Shown in pieces: positions 16,538 to 25,399 of a stretch of DNA of 31,073 bases. The DNA lies in assembly GCA_044224705.1 (NCBI GenBank), contig JBGAJY010000042.1:1-31073 (forward strand), read 5' to 3'. Position 1 is the stretch's first letter, and every line of letters starts with the position of its first letter. The DNA comes from M3007 sp044224705. Lineage in GTDB: Bacteria; Bacteroidota; Bacteroidia; Chitinophagales; Saprospiraceae. The position numbers and the translations under genes were made by a program. The notes below the pieces were generated by a model, which was not told the origin of the DNA, searched no databases, and saw only the letters and a list, made by a program, of their open reading frames with translations.

Positions 16538-19500
16538 TTGCCTGTGAAACTTTTCTCCACCTTCCTGACGGCGCTTTTCTGCGTCGCCTGCTCGCCTGCT
16601 TTTTCCCAAAATTTCACCATTTTTTACCAAACCCCCGACGCGCTGGTCGTCTGCAACGCCGACACGCTGACGGTGACGGTGACCAACAACACGGCCCAGC
16701 CCATCGCGGCAGCCCTGCTCGACGTGGAACTGCCCTCCGGGCTGGAATACCTGCCCGCCAGTGTCACAGGCGCCTCCGAATCCAATATTTCCAATCTGAC
16801 CAAACCGGTGCTGGCCCTGCCCGCCCTGCCGCCAGGCACTCCGGTGATGGTAAAATTGCAGATCGCCGCTACCTGCGGACTGGTGGAAGCCATCAACAAC
16901 GGCCAGTTGTTCTCGCTGCTGCTGCGCGTGCGCAACGGCGCCCAGGCCGAGCAGGTGACCACTTCCACCTTCATTGTGGAAACCGGCCTGTTGGTGATCA
17001 CACAGGTGGACAACGACTCGGTGGGTGGCCAGAAAGGCGACATGTTCACCCGCACCCTGCACGCGAAGAATACCCGCCTGGGTGTAATACAGCACCTGAC
17101 CCTGAGCGACCTGCACCCGGAAGGGATCAGTATCCAGACGGTGGGCGCGGTAACGCAGGACGACCAGCCGGCCGCTTTCAACGCTCGCTTTGACGGGACG
17201 TTTTTTGCCAATTTCGGCGACGGCGACGGCTTGCTGGAATTTGACGAGACGATCCTGATCGAAGAAAAAATTACGGTGACCGACTGTGGCCTGCCCGCGG
17301 CTTTCGAAGTGAATTCCGACCTGAGCGCAGCCTGGATGTGTACGGCCGTGGCGCCGCCCTGCCAGGGCGACAGCGTCCGCGCGGAAGTGACGGTGTTGCC
17401 TTTTACCAAACTGCCTAAACTGGTGTTCGAACCCGAATACGGCTATGCTTTCGACCATTGTGCCGACAGGCCCACGCTGCAAAAAATCCGGGTGAGCAAC
17501 CAGGGGCAAACCGCTGCGAACAATGTGCTCGTGCAGCTGAGTTCGCCGTTCAGCGAGTTCATGGGTATGGACGGCAATTCTTTTCGCTTGAAAATCAACG
17601 GCGTGGAAACTCCCGTCCAGCCGAATATCACGGTTAAGGACACTTTCGTGATTTGCGGCGACATCCGCGACAGCCTGGTGATGATCGTGATCCCCACGGT
17701 GCCCGCGCAGGATTCTCTGGAAATCCTGTTCAACACCTATTTCTGCGGCTTCGAATGCGACGTGCCGACGCTGCCTTTGTACGGCACCTTTTTTCACCTC
17801 GTGGAATGTCCGGAAGGCGGATCGGTGGCGGATACTTTTATCATGGCGCCGACGGATGAGCGGGCCGAATGGAACGGTTTTCTGCAATTCGCCATCGGCG
17901 ACTGTACCGAGGACGGACAGGTTTATGATTTTACTTACGTCATGTCCTCGGGTCGCCTGCTGGACGATGAGGGCTTCGGGTGGCTGCAACTGGAACTGCC
18001 CTGGGGCGTTTTCTGGGAGCCTTCCTGCGTGCCGATGGCGGCCGGCGAAAGCCCCGTTTTGATCGAAGTGGATACGCTGGTGACCTACGATACCATTACC
18101 CGGGTCCGATTCGCTTATGATATGCCGCTCAGCGTCGATTCCGTGCTGATTCCTTTTTGCCTGCGGGTCACCTGCCCCGATGACGCGACGTTTACCCCCC
18201 TCGCCCAGGCCCCCTTGCCCGATGCTATGGGCAATTTTACCATTTTCAATACCCTCTGCTCGGTTTGCGGATACAGGGGTGAAAGCAATTTTATCCTGAC
18301 CAAGGAACTGACCGACGATCCGGATTGCGGTATTGCGAGTTGCAGCCAGATGACCCTGCGCACCAATTGCGAGTGCACCGATACGATTCCGGCCGGCGGC
18401 AGCGGCGGAGGTGTCGTGGGGCCGGGCGATTGCGACCAATGTGCCTCGAGCGCCGTGGTGGTAGACCATTTCGACGCCTACCGGCTCAACCTCGGCCTGC
18501 CCGACCACGACGACAACCGCTCGGCCGACGGTGGCGCTGTGGACACGCTTAAAATACGCCGCGACCGGTTTTTGCCCGGCGATACGATGCGTGCGGTGGT
18601 GCGCACGCTGGTCGTTTCGGGCGACAGCCTGTGCTCGGTGGGCGCGAATTTCTTTACGGAAGTCATTCGCAGCGATATTCCGTACGGGGGCGCCAACGAC
18701 GCATTCACCGTGTCGACGGCGCGCGGCTTTTTTGCCAATCCGGAAAAATTCAGGGCACTGGGCGCCACGCTGCGCATTTGGGATGCCAGCGAAGGCGTGA
18801 CCTACGAATGCGCTGTCGACTCCCTGACCATTTTTTATAAAAAACTGTACGGCGTGGTGACGCCCGTGAATGTGCAGCCCCAGGTCAAAATTGACGAGTT
18901 CGTCACCATGCGGCAAGGGCTGGAATTCTCCACCGACCGCCTGGCTGAACTGGGCTGCGTGCCCGATTGCTTCGCGCTGGCCCAGGGCGATTCGGTCGAA
19001 ATCAAGGTCGATTTCAAGGTCGATTTCAACTATACGCCCTTCAACGAAGTGCACATGCCGCCGCTGATCAATTTTGAAATGGCATTCGCGCCGGCCTTCG
19101 TTCCGTTCCCTGATTTTTATGCCTACCGGCGCTTCGATACGCTGATGTTCCAGTATTCGGGCTACCGCGATTCGCTGACGCACAATACTTTCGGTATCCG
19201 GCCCTGCGAGAACTCCCTGGAAGTGAAACCGTTCTACTACCACATCCGCATAGCGCGGGAAAACCTGTTCCCTTTCGAAGTGCGGCCGCTGTCGCGCATC
19301 CTCGATTACCGTTTTGAAATACCCGACGACCTGACGGCCGCGGCGGCCACGCTCAAATACCTGCGTCTGCAGGAAAACGTGCCCGTATTCCAAAACCTGC
19401 CGCTGCCGTTTTCGCAGGACACCAACCTCGTGTCGCTCGATTTTTCGCCGTTCTACCTCAGCCCGATCGACGAAGGCTACAAACTGGAAACCAACCTCGT

Positions 19501-22500
19501 GTTTGGCCCCGCCTGCGAATTCCGCGCACCGGATACTTCATACCAGTACATCGGCATCGACTACGAAGGCTGCCTGCACATGCCCGATACGGATTACGTG
19601 GTATTGATCAACAAACTCGGCTTTTTCAGCAACCAGGCGCGGGATACGATCACCACGGACGAACTCGTGCTGGACTTCCCCACAGCCGAAGTTGGCACGG
19701 ATGTTTTATTGAAAAATCTCGCGCCGGTGGCCGGCCCGAATTACTGGATCGAACTGCTGAATCCCGATGGCGGCCTGTCCGGTTTTCAACTGATCAATCT
19801 GCCGCAAAACACCCCGGTCGCTTCCACCAACGGCGTTTTCCAACTCGGCACCCTGGGCATCCTGGCTCAAAAAAACCTGCGCATCAAAGCCCTCAACAAC
19901 AGCTGCGACCCGCAGCGGCTCTGGGTCGTATACGGCTGGGATTGCCAGCCCCACCTCGTGCCCGGCGCGCCGAGCTGCGCCCGCGATACCCTGAAACTCC
20001 TGTTCCTGCCGCAACTCGCCGAATTGGAACTCGACCTGTTGCAATTCCCTTCCGACGCGCCGCTGTGCGACACGTCCGACTACATCGTTTTTGAGGTGTT
20101 CAACGCCGATCTGGGCTATGCCTTCGATCCGGTTGCCAGCGTACAATTGCCCGCAGGCATGCAGTATTTGGCGGGCAGCAGCCAGATCGCCTACCCGAGC
20201 GGCAGCGCATTTCAGCCGATGGCCGATCCGGCAGGCTTGCCCAACAACGCCTATGAATGGAACCTCGGCGCGGCGTTGCCCGCGGTGGCCGCTGCCGGCC
20301 TGCCGGGCGTGAATTTTGATCCGCAAAACGGCATTCAAATCCGGTTCAAGGTCGTGGCGGCCTGCGGCGTGGTGTCCAATTCGCAGCTGATCTTTGGCGC
20401 CAGCGCTGAACAGATTTGCGGTACGCCAACCAATTTCCTGCGCAAAGCCAGTGACCCGCTCACCGTGGAAGGCCTGACACCCGGTTACGAGGTGCAAATC
20501 GGAATTTCGGAGCCGGGCGGGGGAGGGCCGTTCAGTTGCAGCGAACACCGCGTAATGTCGGTCAGCCTGCAACTCAGCGGCTCACCGGAACCCGGTGACA
20601 GTGTGTACATCGCGCTGCCTCCCGGATTTTTGATTGCCCCGTTTTCTTACATGCCCGGCGCCAATGCCCCGGCCGGACCACCGCAACAGTCGGGCCTGGT
20701 GTGGCAATTGCCCTTGCCAGTGGGGCTGCCGTCCAATTCCAGCGTGAATTTTTCTTTCACGGTCATCACGTCCAGCGGGCCCAACTGCGATGGCGTGGCC
20801 CTGACGATCCAGACGCGCCAGCAAAGCGTGGCTTTTTGCCCGACCATCAACGCGAACTGCGCCGTGTACGTGGCCACCGGCGAAGTGATTTATTCCCTGA
20901 TACCGGACTTTCCGGATGTGGCCCTGCTCAATCCCACCGTGGAGATCGGCCCCGACGGATCAGTCAGTTACTCGGCCGAACTGGTCAATCAGGGCGCCAA
21001 AATCGTGTACACCCCCGTGCTGTGGTTTGTTCGCGATGTGGACGGCGACGGCCAGTTGTCGGCCGCCGATACCCTGGTGGAAGTGCGGAATTATCCCTCG
21101 TTGCAGCCCGGCGAAAGCCATTCGGACATCTGGCTGCATCCTGGCCAGACGCTGACGGATGCCTGCGACCTGCTGGCGGTATTGCCCGGTTCGGAAATAT
21201 GCGCCTGCGACGATGTGGTGGTGCCGCTGCCGGGGGCAAATGTGCGCTATGCTACTGCTGAAATTTGTCTGGGAGAAAGCGTTGGGCTGGGTGTTGCGCA
21301 GATGGCCGATCACGTTTACCAGTGGTCGGGACCGGGCGGACTGCCTTGCCTGGATTGCCCGAATTTTAACTGGATACCCACGGGAACGGGCACATATGAA
21401 CTCACGCTGCTGGATCAAACGGACGGCTGCCAACTGATCCACCACTTCGACGTGCTCGTGAATGCAACCCCGGCACTGCTCGCGCCCGATACGGTCGTAT
21501 GCCGCGGCGAACCGGTGCTTTTATACACTTCGTCGGCTTCCAGCTGGCAATGGCAAGGCCCGGGCCTGACCAATCCCAACGCTCCGACACAGCTGGTAAC
21601 GCCTTTACAAACAACGACTTACAACGTCACCATCACCAACGCGGCCAACTGTTCCGCGGTGGCGGATGCCACGGTGACGGTACTGAGCTCCGACTCCATC
21701 GATCTGGGGAAAGTCCGCACCTGCCAGGGTACGCCGGTAGACGTTTTGGGAACGATGACCGACGTACCAGGTTTGTACTGCGTCACTTACGTCAAATCCA
21801 ACGGCTGTGACAGCACCCGCTGCCTGCTGCTCGAGGTGACGCCCAATACGAACGAAACCCTGACCCGTTGCCCGGGCGATACGGTGATGGTGTTCGGCCA
21901 GCCGGTGGCCGTGGCCGGGCAATTCTGCCAAACCTTCACCTCGAGTCTCGGCTGCGACAGCACGCACTGCGTTGTCGTGAGCGACCTGCCGGTGCCCAGC
22001 CTGAACGCTTCGGATACGATTGTGCTGATCTCCGGCGCTTCGGTGCAACTGCAGGGCCCCGACGGGTTTGCGAGCTATTCCTGGTCGCCGCCGACGGGCC
22101 TCAGCTGTACCGCCTGCCAGAACCCGGTCGCCACGCCGCCGGATTCGATCACGGCATATGTGCTCACCGTCACTACCGCCGACGGCTGCATGGGCGAATG
22201 GACGGTGTACCTCCGCTTCGCGCCGCCCTGCAACCCTGCCGAACTGAAAATCCCGAACGCCATCACGCCCGACCACGACGGCGTGAACGACGTGTTCCGC
22301 CCTGCGCCGGTAGAAAGCGGTCCGGTGGTACGCCGCCTGCGCGTGTTCGACCGCTGGGGAAATAAAGTGTATGACCAGACCGGCCCTCTGGCTGCCTGGG
22401 ACGGCAATATCGACGGCATACCGGCGCCGGTGGACACGTATGTGTGGCTGCTGGAACTGGATTGCCAGGGGGAATTGAAGCCGATTTACGGAGAGGTGAC

Positions 22501-22513
22501 GGTGTTGCGGTAG
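16538..22513 (+). CDS. giant secreted adhesin-like protein with T9SS type B (gliding-motility-type) C-terminus
   Basis: The product is about 1990 residues. No ATG fits: translation begins at TTG 16538 or, better, GTG 16544, directly before a signal peptide (KLFSTFLTALFCVACSPAFSQ). The body is almost all beta-sandwich. DUF11-like 'conserved repeat' domains recur, for example near the N-terminus (VELPSGLEYLPASVTGAS) and again about 1200 residues later (VQLPAGMQYLAGSSQIAYPS). The last 450 residues hold Ig/PKD-like modules and two similar CDST-containing repeats (SNGCDSTRC, SLGCDSTHC). The final about 95 residues (IPNAITPDHDGVNDVF...FDRWGNKVYD) are the gliding-motility-associated C-terminal/T9SS type B sorting domain. 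Likely role: surface adhesin or matrix protein; no enzymatic domain is seen. Confidence 0.9.
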   Translation: MPVKLFSTFLTALFCVACSPAFSQNFTIFYQTPDALVVCNADTLTVTVTNNTAQPIAAALLDVELPSGLEYLPASVTGASESNISNLTKPVLALPALPPGTPVMVKLQIAATCGLVEAINNGQLFSLLLRVRNGAQAEQVTTSTFIVETGLLVITQVDNDSVGGQKGDMFTRTLHAKNTRLGVIQHLTLSDLHPEGISIQTVGAVTQDDQPAAFNARFDGTFFANFGDGDGLLEFDETILIEEKITVTDCGLPAAFEVNSDLSAAWMCTAVAPPCQGDSVRAEVTVLPFTKLPKLVFEPEYGYAFDHCADRPTLQKIRVSNQGQTAANNVLVQLSSPFSEFMGMDGNSFRLKINGVETPVQPNITVKDTFVICGDIRDSLVMIVIPTVPAQDSLEILFNTYFCGFECDVPTLPLYGTFFHLVECPEGGSVADTFIMAPTDERAEWNGFLQFAIGDCTEDGQVYDFTYVMSSGRLLDDEGFGWLQLELPWGVFWEPSCVPMAAGESPVLIEVDTLVTYDTITRVRFAYDMPLSVDSVLIPFCLRVTCPDDATFTPLAQAPLPDAMGNFTIFNTLCSVCGYRGESNFILTKELTDDPDCGIASCSQMTLRTNCECTDTIPAGGSGGGVVGPGDCDQCASSAVVVDHFDAYRLNLGLPDHDDNRSADGGAVDTLKIRRDRFLPGDTMRAVVRTLVVSGDSLCSVGANFFTEVIRSDIPYGGANDAFTVSTARGFFANPEKFRALGATLRIWDASEGVTYECAVDSLTIFYKKLYGVVTPVNVQPQVKIDEFVTMRQGLEFSTDRLAELGCVPDCFALAQGDSVEIKVDFKVDFNYTPFNEVHMPPLINFEMAFAPAFVPFPDFYAYRRFDTLMFQYSGYRDSLTHNTFGIRPCENSLEVKPFYYHIRIARENLFPFEVRPLSRILDYRFEIPDDLTAAAATLKYLRLQENVPVFQNLPLPFSQDTNLVSLDFSPFYLSPIDEGYKLETNLVFGPACEFRAPDTSYQYIGIDYEGCLHMPDTDYVVLINKLGFFSNQARDTITTDELVLDFPTAEVGTDVLLKNLAPVAGPNYWIELLNPDGGLSGFQLINLPQNTPVASTNGVFQLGTLGILAQKNLRIKALNNSCDPQRLWVVYGWDCQPHLVPGAPSCARDTLKLLFLPQLAELELDLLQFPSDAPLCDTSDYIVFEVFNADLGYAFDPVASVQLPAGMQYLAGSSQIAYPSGSAFQPMADPAGLPNNAYEWNLGAALPAVAAAGLPGVNFDPQNGIQIRFKVVAACGVVSNSQLIFGASAEQICGTPTNFLRKASDPLTVEGLTPGYEVQIGISEPGGGGPFSCSEHRVMSVSLQLSGSPEPGDSVYIALPPGFLIAPFSYMPGANAPAGPPQQSGLVWQLPLPVGLPSNSSVNFSFTVITSSGPNCDGVALTIQTRQQSVAFCPTINANCAVYVATGEVIYSLIPDFPDVALLNPTVEIGPDGSVSYSAELVNQGAKIVYTPVLWFVRDVDGDGQLSAADTLVEVRNYPSLQPGESHSDIWLHPGQTLTDACDLLAVLPGSEICACDDVVVPLPGANVRYATAEICLGESVGLGVAQMADHVYQWSGPGGLPCLDCPNFNWIPTGTGTYELTLLDQTDGCQLIHHFDVLVNATPALLAPDTVVCRGEPVLLYTSSASSWQWQGPGLTNPNAPTQLVTPLQTTTYNVTITNAANCSAVADATVTVLSSDSIDLGKVRTCQGTPVDVLGTMTDVPGLYCVTYVKSNGCDSTRCLLLEVTPNTNETLTRCPGDTVMVFGQPVAVAGQFCQTFTSSLGCDSTHCVVVSDLPVPSLNASDTIVLISGASVQLQGPDGFASYSWSPPTGLSCTACQNPVATPPDSITAYVLTVTTADGCMGEWTVYLRFAPPCNPAELKIPNAITPDHDGVNDVFRPAPVESGPVVRRLRVFDRWGNKVYDQTGPLAAWDGNIDGIPAPVDTYVWLLELDCQGELKPIYGEVTVLR

Positions 22514-22520
22514 GGGTTCA

Positions 22521-22576
22521 AATTTTCACCGCCAAGGCGCGAAGACGCAAAGAGTTCGCGCCTTGGCATAAAATTT
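22521..22576 (+). terminator. hairpin after the giant adhesin gene
   Basis: GCCAAGGCGCGAA (22531-22543) pairs perfectly with TTCGCGCCTTGGC (22555-22567) around an 11-base loop. AATTTT / AAAATT segments outside extend the pairing. It begins about 10 bases after the stop and ends in a T-run, so it can act as a terminator. The wording of the sequence (repeated GGCGC, GACGCAAAG) resembles dispersed intergenic repeats common in many bacteria. Confidence 0.6.
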
Positions 22577-22589
22577 TAGCGCACGGGGA

Positions 22590-23612
22590 ATGAACAACCA
22601 ATCGAACCTGTCCAAAATTCACCTGACCTGGGCTGCCTGTTTGTTTTGCTGCTTCACCTGGGGCCAATCGCCGGCTGATTTCGCCGTTTATTACCCTCCC
22701 GCCAAAACCGGCCGGCCGCAACGGTCGGTGGTCATCGATTTGCGCGGCTTGAAATTGCGGAGCGGGCCGTCGTTTCGGGACAAGGTGGTCGCCACGATCC
22801 CCTTTGCGGAGACAGTCCGGAGCGTGGTGCCGTCACGATCCGATTCCACGCCGAACAACAGGCTGGAAATGGCCTGGTCGCCCGATTCCATTCCCGGTTT
22901 CTGGCAGGAAATCCGATGGCGCGGCAAATCCGGCTATGCCTTCAACGCCTTCCTGGCGCCGGGCATCCTCGAAATGAAGGAGGATTATTACCTGCTGATG
23001 GAGGATCGGGGCAATTGCTGGTTTGACGCTTATCCTTCGGTGGACTACAACTTTTACGCGGTGTTTGCCCACACGGATTCCCTGCACCGCATGTTGCGAA
23101 GGGTCAAGCCGGTTTTTTATTCGCATCGCGGCGGGCAGGCCGATGGCGTGGCAGTCCGCTCGGGCGCCCAAGAGCCGGCGCAATTTCTGATTGTATCCAA
23201 AACGCCGCTGGCGGAAGGCCCTTTTCGCTGGCAAAAAGTGGACAAACCCTTGTTCGAGCGCCGGCGGGATTCGTTGTCCGGCCCGATTTCGATCCATTCC
23301 AGCGAACTGCCTTTGTCCGATCTGGTCCTGGAAGGTAGCCGTGTGGCAAGCCCGGACGGGCCCATGCTGGAAGTGCTGTTGCGGGATAAAAAGACCGCCC
23401 GGACGCAGGCGCTTTTCCGAACCTCCGAATATGCCGCACTGCCGCGCCTGCTTTGGTTCGGCGACCTCGACGGTGATGCCCTGACGGATTTTATGCTTTC
23501 CTATGGCGGCAAAGACCGCTCGACCGTGTACGCCCTTTTCCTCTCGCGCGGCGCGACCGAAGGCTTGCTGGTGCGGCCGGCAGTGACTTATACGGTTCTC
23601 TCCTGCCCGTAG
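22590..23612 (+). CDS. secreted SH3b-like domain protein
   Basis: The 340-residue product starts at ATG 22590 with a signal peptide ending near TWG-QS (about residue 25). A bacterial SH3 domain lies at about 47-124: the GLKLRSGPSFRDKVVATIPFAETV opening and the SGYAFNAFLAP closing strand are typical. The middle part (about 130-280) is not recognised. Near the C-terminus GDLDGDALTDFML (about 290-303) is a calcium-loop/FG-GAP-like motif (DxDGDxxxD). No catalytic domain is visible. SH3b domains often bind cell-wall peptide or glycan, but that is only family knowledge. It follows the adhesin gene by 76 bases in the same direction, separated by a hairpin, and may be partly co-transcribed. Confidence 0.75.
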   Translation: MNNQSNLSKIHLTWAACLFCCFTWGQSPADFAVYYPPAKTGRPQRSVVIDLRGLKLRSGPSFRDKVVATIPFAETVRSVVPSRSDSTPNNRLEMAWSPDSIPGFWQEIRWRGKSGYAFNAFLAPGILEMKEDYYLLMEDRGNCWFDAYPSVDYNFYAVFAHTDSLHRMLRRVKPVFYSHRGGQADGVAVRSGAQEPAQFLIVSKTPLAEGPFRWQKVDKPLFERRRDSLSGPISIHSSELPLSDLVLEGSRVASPDGPMLEVLLRDKKTARTQALFRTSEYAALPRLLWFGDLDGDALTDFMLSYGGKDRSTVYALFLSRGATEGLLVRPAVTYTVLSCP

Positions 23613-23717
23613 GGGGGGGCTGAAAAAAATCGCTGGTTTCGAATTTGCCCTCTGTTGACGATCCGTCAATCTCTTGGCCAGTGCCGTTGAATTCCGGTTC
23701 TTTGTAAAAAATCGCTC

Positions 23718-25190
23718 TTGGCTTCCCTCTCCCGTCAATATAACCGCCAGAAACTCACCGGCCAGGTGTTCACTCCGGCCTTCGTGGTGGATAAGATCCT
23801 GAACGACACGGGATTCGACAGTCCGGCGGCGCTGGGCTGCAGCGTACTCGACCCGGCCTGCGGCGACGGGCAATTCCTCGAAGCCGCCGTCCGGCGCATC
23901 CTCGACTGGTCGCCTGAAAAAGACCTGACGAAAAATCTCTCCTGCGTGCACGGCTGGGACACCGATCCGGCGGCGCTGGAAGCCTGCCGCGCGCGGCTCG
24001 ACCGGCTGGTGCAAGCGAAAGGACTCGCCGTTTCCTGGAACCTTTCCTGCCGTGATGCCCTGCTTCAAAACCCTGAAAACCAGCAGTTTGACTTTATTGT
24101 CGGCAACCCGCCGTACATCCGCATTCAACACCTGGAAGCAACGCAACGCAGGTTTATCCAGGAGCATTACAGCTTTTGCCGAAGCGGGTCGACGGATATT
24201 TATATCGCGTTTTACGAGCTCGCCGACCACCTGTTGTCGACCGTTGGCCGCTGCGGATTCATCACCCCCAACACTTTTTTTTACACCGAAACGGCCCGGC
24301 CGCTGCGCGCGTTTTTTGCCCAACGCCGCAACCTCATCCAGCTGACCAACTACGGCGACATCCAGCTGTTCGGCAATGCGACGACGTACAGCGCCATCGC
24401 CGTTTTTGGGAAACAGGCCCGGGATACCTTCCGCTTTGAACAAGCTTCCAGCACCAATGAATTTTCATTTCAAACCCTTGATTTTGAAAAAATTACAGGG
24501 AAAAAATTCTGGCAGCTCGGCAGCCGGGCCGGCGACACGGCAGCCGGCAAACGCCTCAAAGACATTGCCCGAATCCACGTGGGCATCACGACGCTTTGCG
24601 ATCGCGCCTATTTTTTTCCGGTGGAAAATCTGGACGACCAGTACGTCTGGGCGCTTACGAAATTGCAGGGCCGGGTGAAACTGGAAAAGGCCATTCTAAA
24701 ACCCCTGATCAAAGCTTCCACCCTGAAAAGCGCCGCCGAACCCATCCGCGAATACGCGCTTTTTCCCTACGAAAAACACGCGGGCAAAACCCGCCTCATC
24801 CCCGAGGACGCGCTGCGGCGCGACTTTCCCCTGGCCTATGCCTACCTCTGCGCCGTGCGCCCCGAGCTCGAGCGCCGCGACAACGGCCGCCCGGTCAAAC
24901 CCGCCTGGTACGCCTATGCCCGCTCGCAGGGCCTGGAGACCAGTTTCGGACGAAAAATCCTTTTTTCGCCCATGAACCGCGAGCCGAATTTCATCCTGCA
25001 CGAGCAGGAAGACGCCACCTTCTACTCGGGCTACTGCATCAAATTTGACGGCGACGCCCTGTGGCTCCTGAACCAACTGAACTCCCGCCGCATGGCCGAT
25101 TTTATCGCCGTTTCGGGGCGCGATTTCAGGGGTGGCTGGAAGGCTTACAATAAGAAGGTGGTGGAGGAATTTCCGATTGAAGAAGGTTGA
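23718..25190 (+). CDS. solitary N6-adenine DNA methyltransferase (TaqI/Eco57I-like)
   Basis: The product is about 490 residues and has no ATG. TTG at 23718 is the only usable start, because an in-frame stop lies at 23688 and motif X follows at once (GQVFTP, 15-20). The SAM fold is complete: motif I DPACGDGQF (45-53), an acidic D81/D83 region, D113, and the catalytic NPPY (130-133). The second half (about 270-485) resembles the TaqI-like specificity domain, including ending segments such as GYCIKFDGDALWLLNQLNS. It methylates adenine N6 in a recognition sequence that cannot be read here. No restriction endonuclease or specificity gene is adjacent, so it is an orphan methylase or the remaining half of a system. 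A TTCTTTG box lies only about 13 bases before the start. Confidence 0.88.
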   Translation: MASLSRQYNRQKLTGQVFTPAFVVDKILNDTGFDSPAALGCSVLDPACGDGQFLEAAVRRILDWSPEKDLTKNLSCVHGWDTDPAALEACRARLDRLVQAKGLAVSWNLSCRDALLQNPENQQFDFIVGNPPYIRIQHLEATQRRFIQEHYSFCRSGSTDIYIAFYELADHLLSTVGRCGFITPNTFFYTETARPLRAFFAQRRNLIQLTNYGDIQLFGNATTYSAIAVFGKQARDTFRFEQASSTNEFSFQTLDFEKITGKKFWQLGSRAGDTAAGKRLKDIARIHVGITTLCDRAYFFPVENLDDQYVWALTKLQGRVKLEKAILKPLIKASTLKSAAEPIREYALFPYEKHAGKTRLIPEDALRRDFPLAYAYLCAVRPELERRDNGRPVKPAWYAYARSQGLETSFGRKILFSPMNREPNFILHEQEDATFYSGYCIKFDGDALWLLNQLNSRRMADFIAVSGRDFRGGWKAYNKKVVEEFPIEEG

Positions 25191-25195
25191 ATTTA

Positions 25196-25232
25196 GGATG
25201 CTGGCGCGATGCCAAGCATCGCGCCAGCATCC
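25196..25232 (+). terminator. perfect 17-bp hairpin after the methyltransferase
   Basis: GGATGCTGGCGCGATGC and its exact reverse complement flank a CAA loop, six bases after the stop. No U-tract follows (AGGCATCACACC), so it is more likely an mRNA-end or dispersed repeat hairpin than a classical terminator. Confidence 0.6.
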
Positions 25233-25255
25233 AGGCATCACACCAACAAGCACCC

Positions 25256-25293
25256 TTCTCCTTTTATCAACCCTCATCAACCTTTTATAAACT
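25256..25293. repeat. dispersed TTTATAA/GGTTGAT repeat
   Basis: On the minus strand this reads GTTTATAAAAGGTTGATGAGG and then GTTGATAAAAG. It is a near copy of the outer arm at 7129-7160, about 18 kb away. It has no coding content and lies upstream of the GT2 promoter. Confidence 0.65.
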
Positions 25294-25329
25294 CACCAGA
25301 TAATTGCGTGTTTTTTTCCTCGCTTCCCT

Positions 25330-25337
25330 GAACTTTG
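25330..25337 (+). promoter_or_regulatory. candidate -7 box of the glycan operon
   Basis: GAACTTTG followed by CCGCCG matches NAnnTTTG plus the CCGCC tail, 62 bases before the ATG at 25400. A TTG at 25304-25306 stands 23 bases upstream. It would drive GT2, the flippase-like gene and the epimerase together. Confidence 0.45.
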
Positions 25338-25399
25338 CCGCCGAAAAGCAGTTTTTGCAGTTGTTGGCAAGTTACTCACCCGTAAACTTCTGAAAATCA

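Noticed and set aside
16523..19393. 956-codon minus-strand open frame over the start of the giant adhesin
   Set aside because: Its composition (His, Arg, Gln rich; no domain) is that of an antisense shadow. The plus frame has a signal peptide, repeats and a sorting domain.
22833..24443. 536-codon minus-strand frame across the SH3b gene and the methyltransferase
   Set aside because: It crosses the boundary of two well-supported genes and has no family features.
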